Shown here: positions 17,271 to 26,433 of the stretch, one piece after another | Layout: every line of letters starts with the position of its first letter | Position numbering within the stretch: position 1 is the stretch's first letter | Assembly: GCA_024635655.1 (NCBI GenBank) | Contig: JAGXIL010000024.1 | Location: forward strand, 1-64,000 | DNA: 64,000 nt | Direction of reading: 5' to 3' | From: Gillisia sp. | GTDB taxonomy: Bacteria; Bacteroidota; Bacteroidia; Flavobacteriales; Flavobacteriaceae | Notes under the pieces: model-generated | What the model was told of the DNA's origin: nothing | Database searches by the model: none | The model's input: the letters and a program-made list of their open reading frames with translations, nothing else | Program-made: the position numbers and the translations under genes

Positions 17271-18491
17271 TTAGACCTTAACGGTATCAAAATCCAGCTC
17301 CACCTGGTTTCTTACCAGATCTTCAAATTCTTCCCTTTTTCTTATCAAATGGGCTTCACCGTTATACCAAAGCACCTCGGCGGGACGGTAACGGGAGTTG
17401 TAATTACTGGCCATGGTGAAACAATAGGCGCCGGCGTTGTTAAAAGCCAGCAGGTCTCCTTCTTTGATCTCGGCAATTCTCCTGTTATTTCCGAAGGTGT
17501 CGGTTTCACAGATATATCCCACTACCGAATAGAATCTTGGCTTTCCATCGGGATTGGAGATATTGTGGATTTCATGGTTGGAACCGTAAAGCATGGGCCT
17601 GATCAAATGGTTGAATCCGCTGTCTACCCCTGCAAACACGGTTGAGGTGGTTTGCTTGATGACATTGACTTTGGCGACAAATTTCCCTGCTTCACTCACT
17701 AAAAACTTTCCGGGTTCAAAGGCAAGGGTAAGTTCTCTGCCATATTCTTTACAGAAATCTTTAAACCTTCGGGTAAGTTTTTCTCCGAATTCTTCAATAT
17801 TGGTCTCAATATCGCCGGGCTTGTAAGGCACTTTAAATCCGCTTCCGAAATCGAGGAATTCAAGGTCTTTAAAATGTTTTGCGGTATCGAAAAGAATTTC
17901 AGAAGCATATAAAAACACTTCAATATCAAGGATATCGCTACCGGTGTGCATATGTATCCCGTTGATGTTCATTCCGGTGTTCTCTACAATGCGCAGCAAA
18001 TGCGGAATCTGATGTATCGAGATCCCGAACTTGGAATCGATATGCCCAACCGAAATATTAGTGTTTCCACCTGCCATCACGTGCGGATTGATACGTATAC
18101 AAACCGGAACCTTGGGATGCATCGTTCCGAACTGTTCAAGTATAGAAAGATTATCAATATTGATCTGAACCCCCAGTTTCGTGACTTCTTCAATTTCTTC
18201 AAGGGAAACCCCGTTTGGAGTGTAAATGATGTGAGATGGGTCAAAACCTGCCTTTAGCCCTAATTTCACCTCTTGTATGGAGACGGTATCCAGTCCTGCA
18301 CCCAGGCTTTTCATTAATTTCAGGATTGAAATATTGGAAAGGGCCTTTACTGCATAATTGATCCGCAGGCTTTCAATATTGGAAAATGCGGAAGTCAAAC
18401 GGTCATATTGACTGGTGATCTTTTCAGCATCATATACGTATGCCGGGCTACCAAAGTCGGCTGCAATTTTAATCAGGTCTTGATTGTTCAT
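17271..18491 (-). CDS. lysA: Diaminopimelate decarboxylase
   Basis: The 406-aa fold-type III PLP enzyme catalyses meso-diaminopimelate to L-lysine plus CO2, the last lysine step. It has the PLP-lysine strand NYAVKALSN near residue 47, HMHTGSDI, the phosphate-binding region EFLDFGSGFKVPY, FEPGKFLV, the substrate-binding VDSGFNHLIRPMLY, and the dimer-partner Cys motif YICETDTFG. The C-terminal Tyr appears in NNAGAYCFTMASNYNSR. A Bacteroidota promoter precedes it directly. No lysine riboswitch is visible. Confidence 0.96.
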   Translation of the reverse strand: MNNQDLIKIAADFGSPAYVYDAEKITSQYDRLTSAFSNIESLRINYAVKALSNISILKLMKSLGAGLDTVSIQEVKLGLKAGFDPSHIIYTPNGVSLEEIEEVTKLGVQINIDNLSILEQFGTMHPKVPVCIRINPHVMAGGNTNISVGHIDSKFGISIHQIPHLLRIVENTGMNINGIHMHTGSDILDIEVFLYASEILFDTAKHFKDLEFLDFGSGFKVPYKPGDIETNIEEFGEKLTRRFKDFCKEYGRELTLAFEPGKFLVSEAGKFVAKVNVIKQTTSTVFAGVDSGFNHLIRPMLYGSNHEIHNISNPDGKPRFYSVVGYICETDTFGNNRRIAEIKEGDLLAFNNAGAYCFTMASNYNSRYRPAEVLWYNGEAHLIRKREEFEDLVRNQVELDFDTVKV

Positions 18492-18510
18492 CTTCTGTTT
18501 TTATAAAGTG

Positions 18511-18542
18511 CAAAAATATAGAGGATTTCCTTAAATCTACAA
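18511..18542 (-). promoter_or_regulatory. lysA promoter
   Basis: Minus strand TATTTTTG (18511-18518), an exact -7 match 19 bp before the ATG. A TTG at 18540-18542 lies about 21 bp further upstream as -33. Confidence 0.6.
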
Positions 18543-18637
18543 GGAATGTCAAAAAATAACTCATTCCAACAAAATGTACAAAATTTACAGTTTTGAAAGA
18601 GAAGAGGGGGGGAAGATGGATGCCCCTGCAGAACCTT

Positions 18638-19810
18638 TTATTCTATGGCCAATACCGCCTGTTCCCTTTTCCGAAGCACCAGGATTATTCCAAGGGCAAT
18701 AAAGACACCCATTCCTGCCATTGCCGCTCCAACCAGGGTTGCAGATGCAATGCCGTATCCCATGGCTATAGGTAAACCTGCAAAATAAGCCCCGGAAGCA
18801 TTACCCACATTAAATGCGCTTTGATTCAAAGAGGATCCTAACATTTCTGAACCTTTGGCAGTTGTGATCATCGCCATTTGTATAGGAGTGGCAAGACAAA
18901 AAGCAAAGGTGCTTATTAGAAATGTCAGGACCAGAACAGCAATTTTATCTGTGGCAAAAAATGTATTGCTTAGAAGCAATATGACCATAATTACAAGGGT
19001 AATTACCACTGCATTAATTGGAGAGAACTTCTCTGCCAGTTTTGCGCCAATGAAATTTCCCACTACCATCCCTATACCCGCCAGGATCATCACGTAGCTT
19101 ACAATACTTTCAGGATGCCCGGCCACATTGGTGATAAGCGGGGCTATGTAACTGTACCAGGCAAAAAATCCGCCGGTACCAATGGTGGTTAAGAAAAAGA
19201 CCATCCACAATTCGCCTCTTTTCAGCACCTTCAGATCTTTTCGCAATCCGTTGGAGGAAGATATAGGCAGGGCGGGCATCCAAAAAATAACACTTAAAAC
19301 AGCAAGAATTCCTACTATTCCTACGGCCAGAAAAGATACTCCCCAGGAGTAGGATTGCCCAAGATAGGTGCCTAAAGGTACCCCCAGGACATTGGCTACC
19401 GTAAGGCCGGTGAACATCATAGCTATAGCCTGAGCCGATTTACCCGGTTTTGCCAGTTTTCCAGCTACTACCGCGCCTATACCAAAAAAGGCACCATGGG
19501 GGAGTCCCGACAAAAACCTCATTACCATCAGGGAATTGTAATTATATGCATAGGCAGAGAGGGTATTGAATATTGTAAACCACACCATAAGCCACATCAG
19601 GATCTTATGGGCAGGCCATCTTCCGGCTATTCCGGTTATGACCGGGGCTCCAACCACTACTCCCATGGCGTATGCTGATATAAAATGCCCCGCCTGGGGT
19701 ATGGTGATGTCTAAGTCTTCTGCTACATTGGGTAAGATCCCCATGATAACAAATTCTGTCATTCCTATCCCAAAACCTCCAATGGCTAATGCAATGAGTG
19801 CTTTCTTCAT
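18638..19810 (-). CDS. MFS transporter, DHA1 AraJ-like family
   Basis: The 390-aa inner-membrane protein has 12 helices. The AraJ/YdhP-type DHA1 pattern is clear: GMTEFVIMGILPNVAEDL in TM1, AYAMGVVVGAPVI in TM2, RFLSGLPHGAFFGIGAVVAGKL (motif with G-x-x-H-G-x-F-F) and GLTVANVLGVPLGTYLGQ in TM5. This subfamily is proton-driven efflux of sugars or small drugs. The exporter may protect against accumulated sugars or antibiotics; substrate is not predictable. It stands alone with its own promoter. Confidence 0.9.
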   Translation of the reverse strand: MKKALIALAIGGFGIGMTEFVIMGILPNVAEDLDITIPQAGHFISAYAMGVVVGAPVITGIAGRWPAHKILMWLMVWFTIFNTLSAYAYNYNSLMVMRFLSGLPHGAFFGIGAVVAGKLAKPGKSAQAIAMMFTGLTVANVLGVPLGTYLGQSYSWGVSFLAVGIVGILAVLSVIFWMPALPISSSNGLRKDLKVLKRGELWMVFFLTTIGTGGFFAWYSYIAPLITNVAGHPESIVSYVMILAGIGMVVGNFIGAKLAEKFSPINAVVITLVIMVILLLSNTFFATDKIAVLVLTFLISTFAFCLATPIQMAMITTAKGSEMLGSSLNQSAFNVGNASGAYFAGLPIAMGYGIASATLVGAAMAGMGVFIALGIILVLRKREQAVLAIE

Positions 19811-19830
19811 TTTGACTAAAAATTAATTTG

Positions 19831-19838
19831 CAAAAATA
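19831..19838 (-). promoter_or_regulatory. -7 element of the MFS gene
   Basis: Minus strand TATTTTTG, an exact match, 21 bp upstream of the ATG. A TTG at 19855-19857 is a possible -33 with short spacing. Confidence 0.5.
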
Positions 19839-20152
19839 CGGGAGATAAACAATACAAGGTAATTTTTAGGGGATAAAATGCTAAATCGATATAGCTGTCA
19901 GGCCTTGTTTTTAGGTGGAAATGTTCTATAAAAAAACTTACAATCAAGGTACTGCCTTTATGAACCAGGTTTAAATAAGAGATAGAAAAACCCTGCTATT
20001 TAAGTGGTGGAATCGAAAATTCCTCTATTATTTGTTAAAAAGAACATATATTATAAGGTAACATCTAATCTTAGGGTTAAAAAATATTGGTACAATCCTT
20101 TTACATTTGTTACTTTTGTCAACCGTAATAAATACTGAAGTAAAAGCAGATT
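19839..20152. other. Divergent intergenic region before sucC
   Basis: The gap between the MFS gene and sucC is AT-rich and contains the two divergent promoters. I see no ORF, RNA structure or repeat in it. Confidence 0.5.
20087..20118 (+). promoter_or_regulatory. sucC promoter
   Basis: TTGG at 20087-20090 and TACTTTTG at 20111-20118 (exact -7) with about 20 bp between, 35 bp upstream of the ATG. Confidence 0.6.
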
Positions 20153-21343
20153 ATGAACATACACGAATATCAAGGAAAAGAAATTTTAAGCAGCTTTGGA
20201 GTGCGCATCCAGCGTGGTATTGTTGCTCATAATGCAAAAGAAGCAGTAGATGCTGCAAAAGAACTTACTGAACTTACAGGAACCGGCTGGCATGTGATCA
20301 AAGCCCAGGTCCATGCAGGAGGACGAGGAAAAGGCGGGGGTGTAAAACTTGCCAAAAATCTTAAGGAAGTAGAAGAAATTGCAGGACAAATTATAGGTAT
20401 GAACCTTATTACGCCTCAAACTTCTGCTGAAGGGAAGCGGGTTCACCAGGTTCTGGTAGCTGAAGATGTTTATTACCCCGGGGACAGTGAACCTGAAGAA
20501 TATTATATGTCTGTGCTTCTTAACCGTTCAACTGGCCGTAACATGATCATGTATTCTACCGAAGGTGGAGTGGATATTGAATCTGTTGCTGAAAACACTC
20601 CGGAACTTATTTTTACTGAAGAAATTGACCCATCAGTAGGCTTAATGCCTTTCCAGGCCAGAAGAGTTGCTTTTAATCTTGGCCTTAGCGGAAATGCTTT
20701 TAAAGACATGACAAAATTTGTGATGGCGCTTTATAAGGCATTCGAAAATTCAGATTCTTCTTTATTTGAGATCAACCCGGTCCTTAAAACTAGTGATGAT
20801 AAAATTTTGGCCGTTGATGCTAAAGTTACTTTAGATGATAACGCCCTTTACCGTCATAAAGATTATGCAGAGATGCGTGATATTCGTGAAGAAAATGCAA
20901 CTGAAGTAGAAGCGAGAAAAGTTGGCCTTAGCTACGTAGATCTTGACGGAAACGTAGGATGTATGGTTAACGGTGCCGGACTTGCCATGGCAACTATGGA
21001 CCTTATTAAACATGCCGGGGGAGAGCCTGCAAACTTTTTGGACGTTGGAGGAACTGCAGACGCAAAACGAGTAGAAGAGGCTTTCAGGTTGATCCTGAAG
21101 GATCCTAAAGTAAAAGCGATCCTTATCAATATTTTTGGAGGAATTGTAAGATGTGACAGGGTTGCACAGGGTATAGTAGATGCCTATAAAAATATGGGGA
21201 ACATCGAAGTGCCGATCATTGTGCGTCTTCAGGGAACCAATGCTGATATCGCGAAAGAACTTATAGACAATAGCGGACTTGGGGTACACAGTGCAGTTGA
21301 ATTTCAGGAAGCAGCAGATAAGGTACAGGAAGTGCTTAGTTAA
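20153..21343 (+). CDS. sucC: Succinate-CoA ligase (ADP-forming) subunit beta
   Basis: The 396-aa enzyme is the nucleotide-binding subunit of succinyl-CoA synthetase (TCA cycle). The N-terminal ATP-grasp region starts MNIHEYQGKEIL and includes KAQVHAGGRGKGGGVKLA and FEINPV (Mg-binding). The C-terminal CoA-ligase domain has GCMVNGAGLAMATMD, NFLDVGGTAD, NIFGGIVRCDRVA and the gate region LQGTNAD. No sucD lies next to it, so the alpha subunit must be encoded elsewhere. Strong promoter before it and a strong terminator after it mark a single-gene transcript. Confidence 0.97.
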   Translation: MNIHEYQGKEILSSFGVRIQRGIVAHNAKEAVDAAKELTELTGTGWHVIKAQVHAGGRGKGGGVKLAKNLKEVEEIAGQIIGMNLITPQTSAEGKRVHQVLVAEDVYYPGDSEPEEYYMSVLLNRSTGRNMIMYSTEGGVDIESVAENTPELIFTEEIDPSVGLMPFQARRVAFNLGLSGNAFKDMTKFVMALYKAFENSDSSLFEINPVLKTSDDKILAVDAKVTLDDNALYRHKDYAEMRDIREENATEVEARKVGLSYVDLDGNVGCMVNGAGLAMATMDLIKHAGGEPANFLDVGGTADAKRVEEAFRLILKDPKVKAILINIFGGIVRCDRVAQGIVDAYKNMGNIEVPIIVRLQGTNADIAKELIDNSGLGVHSAVEFQEAADKVQEVLS

Positions 21344-21365
21344 CGACATAATTCGTATATAAATC

Positions 21366-21398
21366 AAAATCCCGGTACTTCCGGGATTTTTTGTTTTT
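21366..21398 (+). terminator. sucC intrinsic terminator
   Basis: Perfect 10-bp stem aaaatcccgg/ccgggatttt with loop tactt, followed by ttttttgttttt, 23 bp after the stop codon. Confidence 0.9.
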
Positions 21399-21653
21399 AT
21401 ATGTTGAGAGGACAGAGGACCAGGTGTCAGGCTGAGCTGGCGGTAGCCACGGTCGAAGCCGGGTTAATATTGATAATTTTGAGGTAGCCAGAAGGCCTCT
21501 CCTTCTACCATCTTATGGCGCCAATCCTATTTAATAACTGAAAAAACCAACCTCGTCCTGCGGACACTCCTCTCTGGAGGGAACTATTTGACCGGAATTT
21601 ATCATTTTTCTTTAACTTATGTGAACCTCCTCAATGGTAGGCGTTTAAGCAAA

Positions 21654-21720
21654 GCTCCAGAGGAGCGGTATATTTATAGAACAACGGAAAAAATCAACAA
21701 ATAAGCAGGAGCGGCATATT
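21654..21720 (+). repeat. 'AGCTCC-GAGGAGCGG-TATTTATAGAAC' dispersed repeat, copy 1
   Basis: gcaaagctccagaggagcggtatatttatagaacaacggaaa..aacaaataagcaggagcggcatatt. It matches copy 3 at about 22014-22097 over its full length with few changes. Confidence 0.75.
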
Positions 21721-21756
21721 AATACCCTGAAAAATCATCATGCTGTCTGTTTTCAT

Positions 21757-21790
21757 TGAGGATGTATGCGGCTCCTCCGGAGCTCTAAAA
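21757..21790 (-). repeat. Same repeat, inverted partial copy 2
   Basis: gaggatgtatgcggctcctccggagctct is the reverse complement of the agagctccggaggagccgcat core of the flanking copies. Confidence 0.65.
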
Positions 21791-22013
21791 TCAGTATTGC
21801 CAAATACTTTCCTAATTATCAGATTAGGGTTTTAAGTTTAACGCTAGTTCGCCAACACACCTTACCCTTTCAAGCCTCCTTCGACCAGGCCGCAAGACGT
21901 TTATTTAATTAAAAAATGATTTTCGTGCGGCCGCTCAGGATGACATTGTGTTATAATGGCCATAGTCAGGCGACCTGAATCAAATTTTTAAAACACGTCA
22001 GTGGTATGCTTAA

Positions 22014-22097
22014 AGCAAAGCTCCAGAGGAGCGGCATGTTTATAGAACATTGGAAACAATCCACAAATAAGCTCCGGAGGAGCGGCATATTTATACC
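22014..22097 (+). repeat. Same repeat, copy 3
   Basis: aagcaaagctccagaggagcggcatgtttatagaac..aacaaatccacaaataag-type spacer, then gctccggaggagcggcatatttata. It contains two agctcc(a/g)gaggagcgg cores in tandem about 57 bp apart, as in copy 1. Confidence 0.75.
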
Positions 22098-22145
22098 ATT
22101 TTCCCAGGATTAAATGTTTTAGTTCAAAGTTGTCTTTACCTGGGG

Positions 22146-22421
22146 CTACTTTCCACTAGCGTCTTCTGAATCCGGGATGGTTTTGGCCTCTTTCTTGGGC
22201 ATGGGGCCTCGTTTGTAGATTACGAGTCCATTGAGGAAATTGCGGAGGAACTGGTCGCCGCATTCCATGTATTTTGGGTGGTCCTCAGCTCTGAAGATCG
22301 CTCCGAGTTCACTTTTAGTGACTTTAAAATCTACCAGGGAGCAGATCTCTACAATATCGTCATCACGTAATTTAAGCGCGACGCGTAATTTTTTAAATAT
22401 GTCGTTGTTTGATAATGCCAT
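22146..22421 (-). CDS. DUF1456 family protein
   Basis: The start is placed at the ATG at 22421 (MALSNNDIFKKLRVAL); the longer track start at 22472 is excluded because an exact -7 element lies between the two. The 91-aa product carries one DUF1456 repeat (NDIFKKLRVALKLRDDDIVEIC, FRAEDHPKYMECGDQFLRNFLNGL) and a charged, probably disordered tail. Classical YehS-type members are about 156 aa with two repeats, so this is a single-repeat version. Function of the family is unknown. The transcript would have almost no 5' leader. Confidence 0.88.
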   Translation of the reverse strand: MALSNNDIFKKLRVALKLRDDDIVEICSLVDFKVTKSELGAIFRAEDHPKYMECGDQFLRNFLNGLVIYKRGPMPKKEAKTIPDSEDASGK

Positions 22422-22425
22422 AGTG

Positions 22426-22433
22426 CAAAAGTA
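22426..22433 (-). promoter_or_regulatory. -7 element of the DUF1456 gene
   Basis: Minus strand TACTTTTG, exact match, only 4 bp from the ATG at 22421. This implies a leaderless or nearly leaderless mRNA, and it lies inside the track's longer ORF. Confidence 0.55.
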
Positions 22434-22611
22434 AGAAATTCCGGGGTCTATTGAAAAAATGAAATTGCTCATATCTGTGCCCTTTCAAATTTGCCTCAAA
22501 AGGTTTTTTTTTAATTTTCCGGAAAAAACGTTTCCTTTGGATATCTGCCGCACCAAAGAGACCTTAGAAAAGTCAATCTCCTAAGTTGCTGCAATTTTGA
22601 GCCCCATACCT

Positions 22612-23619
22612 ATGAATGAACCAGGAACAATCTCTGCTGAAGATCTAAAATTTTACACCCTTTCAAATAATGCCGGAATCTCTGTCACATTGCTCAACCT
22701 TGGAGCCGGTGTCTTTGATCTGTTAGTTCCCGATAAGGATGGAAATCTTGTAAATGTAGTAGTAGGTCCTAAGAACAGGGAAGATTATCTGCTGCCTGAG
22801 TATCTGCAGGAAAACCGCTGTTTTGGATCCTCAGTTGGCCGGTATGCGGGAAGGATCTCCAACGGGAAATTCCGTATCAACAATGAATCCTTCCAATTAT
22901 CTGTAAAGGACGGGGTTCACATGCATGGAGGCAGTCGGGGTTTACAGCACAAGTTATGGGAGCTTGAGTCACAGGACAAAGATCGAAATGCTATTTGTTT
23001 CAGTTGTTTATCTGAAGCAGGGGAAGAGGGCTATCCCGGAAATTTAAAGGTACAGGTCACCTATACCCTTACAAAGGAAAATGCACTGGAGATTGAATAC
23101 AAGGCGGTTACAGATAGTTCCACTCCCGTAAATATAACCAATCACACCTTTTTTAATCTAAATGGCGGCGGTAGTGTTAGCGATCACGAACTAATTATCA
23201 ACGCGTTACATATTCTTGAAGTCGATGACAGACAACTGCCTACAGGTGAAATTGTCAATTTAAGAGGCCGGCCAAAGGATTTTTCCTTTAACATGAGAAT
23301 TGAAGAGCAGGAAATTGATGATACTTTTAAACTGGAGAAATCCGGTGACTTTGCGGCAACGCTTTTTGCCTGCAACACAGGGATCAGAATGCAGGTGAAA
23401 ACTAATCAGCCTGCAGTGGTTATTTATATTCCGGAGGCATTGCCTAACAAGTGGAAGTATAAAAACGAAGTTTTAAAATTTCCTACTATCTGTATTGAAA
23501 CTCAGAATTTTCCCGATGCCCCCAATCATAAGCATTTTCCTTCAGCCATTTTAGAGCCGGGTGAAGATTATGTCAATTTTTCCTCTTATAAATTCAGTGT
23601 AGAAAATGAGAAAGAATAA
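22612..23619 (+). CDS. galM: Aldose 1-epimerase (mutarotase)
   Basis: The 335-aa enzyme interconverts alpha and beta anomers of galactose and glucose. Visible are GRYAGRISNGKF, GVHMHGGSRGLQHKLWE (catalytic His region), NITNHTFFNLNG (second His) and the base Glu in CIETQNFPDAPNH, all as in GalM. The ATG at 22612 is preferred over the TTG at 22597, which is covered by a -7-like CAATTTTG. It heads the galactose cluster, 60 bp before the symporter. Mutarotase also helps glucose or maltose use, so it may serve both loci in the window. Confidence 0.93.
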   Translation: MNEPGTISAEDLKFYTLSNNAGISVTLLNLGAGVFDLLVPDKDGNLVNVVVGPKNREDYLLPEYLQENRCFGSSVGRYAGRISNGKFRINNESFQLSVKDGVHMHGGSRGLQHKLWELESQDKDRNAICFSCLSEAGEEGYPGNLKVQVTYTLTKENALEIEYKAVTDSSTPVNITNHTFFNLNGGGSVSDHELIINALHILEVDDRQLPTGEIVNLRGRPKDFSFNMRIEEQEIDDTFKLEKSGDFAATLFACNTGIRMQVKTNQPAVVIYIPEALPNKWKYKNEVLKFPTICIETQNFPDAPNHKHFPSAILEPGEDYVNFSSYKFSVENEKE

Positions 23620-23679
23620 ATGTACTAAATACGATTATTAAATATAAAATTTTATATTTATCCACAATAATAAGCATCT

Positions 23680-25266
23680 ATGGTAGGAATTTTATCGTTT
23701 GTTGGTTTTACTGCCCTTGTGGCCATTTTTGCTTACCTCTCAACCCGAAAAACCGACGAAACTTCCAGTGACGGATATTTCCTTGGAGGCCGGAGTTTAA
23801 CTGCCGGGGTAATTGCAGGTTCGGTACTGCTAACTAACCTTTCTACGGAGCAGATCGTGGGATTAAACGGACAGGCCTTTAGTGAAGGGATCCTGGTGAT
23901 GGCCTGGGAAACTCTGGCAGCCATTGCCATTGTAATCACGGCGTTATTCCTGCTGCCCAGGTATCTCAAAGGCGGACTTACAACCGTGCCACAATTCCTG
24001 GAAAGAAGATTTGATAAAATGACCAAGACCATAGTTTCGGCTTTGTTCCTTTCAGGATATATGATCATCTTTTTACCAATCGTGCTTTATTCCGGAGGAT
24101 TGGCCCTCAGCACCATGTTCGGCGTACCGGAAATGCTCGGCATCTCTGATACCGCTGCCCTTTGGCTATCGGTATGGGGAATTGGGATCATAGGATCCAT
24201 TTACGCCATTTTTGGAGGATTAAAGGCGGTGGCGGTTTCGGATACCGTGAACGCCATTGGTTTATTAATAGGGGGATTGATGATCCCGGTTTTTGGCCTT
24301 ATGGCCATTGGAGATGGCGGGATCCTTAACGGACTCGAAGTATTGGTAGAATCCAATCCCGAAAAATTTAACTCTATAGGAGGGCCTGAAGCTTCAGTGC
24401 CTTTTAGTACAATATTTACCGGAATGATGCTGGTGCAGTTGTTTTACTGGGGAACCAATCAGGCCATTATTCAACGTGCCCTGGCTGCAAAAAATTTAAG
24501 GGAAGGACAAAAAGGGTTGATGCTTGCTGCTTTTATAAAGATCCTGGGGCCCATTATGGTGGTGCTTCCGGGGATCATAGCTTATCATATGTTTCAGGGG
24601 GACCTCGCTAATGCAGACCAGGCTTATCCTGCCCTGGTGAATGCGGTTTTGCCGGCTCCCCTGGTAGGGTTCTTTGCTGCTGTACTTTTCGGGGCGATCC
24701 TGAGTTCCTTTAACTCTGCGCTGAACAGCTCAGTTACCCTTTTCGGATTTGATATTTACAAGCAGTATTTCAATGCAGAAGCCACGGAAGAAACTGTGGT
24801 TAAAAAAGGAAAACAATTCGGGATCTTTCTGGCTATTATGTCTATGTTCATCGCGCCTTTAATTGCCAACGCGCCTATGGGCTTGTTTGGATATCTTCAG
24901 GAAGTGAATGGGGCCTATAGTATTCCTATTCTTACTATAGTGATCGTTGGATATTTGAGCAACAGGATCCCTGCACTCGCTGCAAAAATTGCCATTTTCA
25001 GTGGGGTGGGTTTTTATCTCATTTATCTGGGCCTGAAGTATTTTGTAGTGGAAGAGGGATCCCTGCCTCATTACCTGCACGTCATGGCCATACTTTTTGT
25101 GCTGAACATCACCATTATGTACCTTATCGGAAAATGGAGGCCTACAGAAGTTGCCTATGTTGATCAACACACCAAACAAGTGGATATAGTGCCGTGGAGC
25201 GCTGCAAAACCTGTGGGTATAGGAATTGTTACTCTGGTAATCTTTATCTATGTCTATTTCGCGTAG
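23680..25266 (+). CDS. Sodium/sugar symporter, SSS family (SglT-like)
   Basis: The 528-aa protein has about 14 transmembrane helices. SSS signatures are the unwound TM1 region SVLLTNLSTEQIVGLNGQAF, the YAIFGGLKAVAVSDTVNAIGLLIGG region around TM5, and FGAILSSFNSALNSSVTLFGFDIY in TM8 with the Na2-site serines. The nearest characterised relatives are galactose/glucose symporters, and the flanking galM, galT and galK fit galactose uptake driven by sodium. It imports across the inner membrane; an outer-membrane receptor is not present in this locus. Confidence 0.92.
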   Translation: MVGILSFVGFTALVAIFAYLSTRKTDETSSDGYFLGGRSLTAGVIAGSVLLTNLSTEQIVGLNGQAFSEGILVMAWETLAAIAIVITALFLLPRYLKGGLTTVPQFLERRFDKMTKTIVSALFLSGYMIIFLPIVLYSGGLALSTMFGVPEMLGISDTAALWLSVWGIGIIGSIYAIFGGLKAVAVSDTVNAIGLLIGGLMIPVFGLMAIGDGGILNGLEVLVESNPEKFNSIGGPEASVPFSTIFTGMMLVQLFYWGTNQAIIQRALAAKNLREGQKGLMLAAFIKILGPIMVVLPGIIAYHMFQGDLANADQAYPALVNAVLPAPLVGFFAAVLFGAILSSFNSALNSSVTLFGFDIYKQYFNAEATEETVVKKGKQFGIFLAIMSMFIAPLIANAPMGLFGYLQEVNGAYSIPILTIVIVGYLSNRIPALAAKIAIFSGVGFYLIYLGLKYFVVEEGSLPHYLHVMAILFVLNITIMYLIGKWRPTEVAYVDQHTKQVDIVPWSAAKPVGIGIVTLVIFIYVYFA

Positions 25267-25376
25267 ACCGGGTTTATAGATTCCCGTTCTATGATCGAGG
25301 TTTTCAGCACTTCCTGCAAAGGTTAACAAGGCTGTTATTGACATTCAGTTCTTAGAGGCTTCTCTACACTGCATTG

Positions 25377-26417
25377 CTACTGTTTATTATAATGTACTTC
25401 TGGTAAATTACTCAGGGTCTCTGCCGCCTGTTCTGCAGTAATATCCCGCTGGGGGCTTGCAAACAGTTCATAACCCACCATGAATTTCTTTACCGTTGCT
25501 GATCGCAGCAGCGGCGGATAAAAGGACATATGGAAATGCCACTCGGGATACTCATCTCCCGTAGTAGGTTGCTGGTGAATTCCGGAAGAGTAGGGGAAGG
25601 AGGTTTGAAATAAATTGTCGTAGCGAATACAGAGGGCCTTGATTATTGCAGCAAAAGCCTCTTCTTCCTCAGCATCCATTTGGCCCATATGCTGAAGGTG
25701 TTTCTTCGGAAGGATCATTACCTCATAAGGCCATATTGCCCAATACGGAACCAGGGCAACAAAATGTTCATTTTTAACCACAATACGTTCATCCAGTTCC
25801 AGTTCCTGCTCCAAATAATCCTGAAGCAGACTCCTCTTATTAGCATCCCAATGCGCTTTAAAATGCTTTCCCTTTTTCAGTACTTCAGAAGGAATGGATC
25901 TCTGTGACCAGATCTGGCCATGGGGATGCGGATTGCTGCACCCCATGGCATCCCCCTTGTTTTCAAAGATCTGGACGTAGTTGATGTCTTTTTCAGCACC
26001 TAACTGTGCATATTCATTCCTCCACATTTTAATTACCTTTTGAATTTCCTCAACCTCCATAAGCGGAAGGGTAAGGGAATGATCGGGAGAGAAACAAACT
26101 ACCTTGCAAATTCCCGATTCAGATTCTGCCTGCAGTAAACCTTTTGAAAATTTCTCTTCAGAGCCATCCGGCATCAAAGCCGGAAAATCATTTTCAAAGG
26201 TATAGGGTTCTTTATAATCCGGATTCACCTCTCCGCCCGATCGGCTGTTGGTAGGGCACAAATAACAGGTAGGGTCATATTTCGGCCTAACCTCCGTTAC
26301 CGCCTGCTCTGTCTTTCCCTGCCATGGCCTCTTTGTGCGGTGCGGGGAAACCAACACCCATTCGCCGGTTAAGATGTTATACCGTCTGTGGGGGGCTTCG
26401 TTAAAGGTGCTGTTCAT
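25377..26417 (-). CDS. galT: Galactose-1-phosphate uridylyltransferase
   Basis: The 346-aa Leloir enzyme (ATG at 26417; the track's TTG at 26438 is less likely) transfers UMP from UDP-glucose to galactose-1-phosphate. It has zinc-site CYLCPTN, FENDFPAL, the active-site NPHPHGQIWSQ with the uridylylated second His, LVPYWAIWPYEVMILPKKH, and GIHQQPT with WHFHMSFYPP near the C-terminus. It lies downstream of galK on the same strand with a 386-bp repeat-filled gap, and is convergent with the symporter. No galE lies in this window. Confidence 0.96.
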   Translation of the reverse strand: MNSTFNEAPHRRYNILTGEWVLVSPHRTKRPWQGKTEQAVTEVRPKYDPTCYLCPTNSRSGGEVNPDYKEPYTFENDFPALMPDGSEEKFSKGLLQAESESGICKVVCFSPDHSLTLPLMEVEEIQKVIKMWRNEYAQLGAEKDINYVQIFENKGDAMGCSNPHPHGQIWSQRSIPSEVLKKGKHFKAHWDANKRSLLQDYLEQELELDERIVVKNEHFVALVPYWAIWPYEVMILPKKHLQHMGQMDAEEEEAFAAIIKALCIRYDNLFQTSFPYSSGIHQQPTTGDEYPEWHFHMSFYPPLLRSATVKKFMVGYELFASPQRDITAEQAAETLSNLPEVHYNKQ

Positions 26418-26433
26418 AGGTGTTATATTAATA

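Larger units (their letters stand above)
21399..22145. other. 750-bp repeat-rich gap, no gene
   Basis: No coding sequence is visible. The region is a patchwork of dispersed repeats: the 'agctcc(a/g)gaggagcgg' elements (listed separately), a cctcgtcctgcggacactcc segment at 21551-21581 whose reverse complement recurs at 34207-34243, and gcggccgctcaggatgaca-like sequence near 21930. It may be a decayed element or a landing area for small repeats. Confidence 0.6.

Noticed and set aside
20831-21367. 178-aa minus-strand ORF opposite sucC
   Set aside because: Antisense to a fully conserved enzyme gene and overlapping its terminator; composition is not protein-like.
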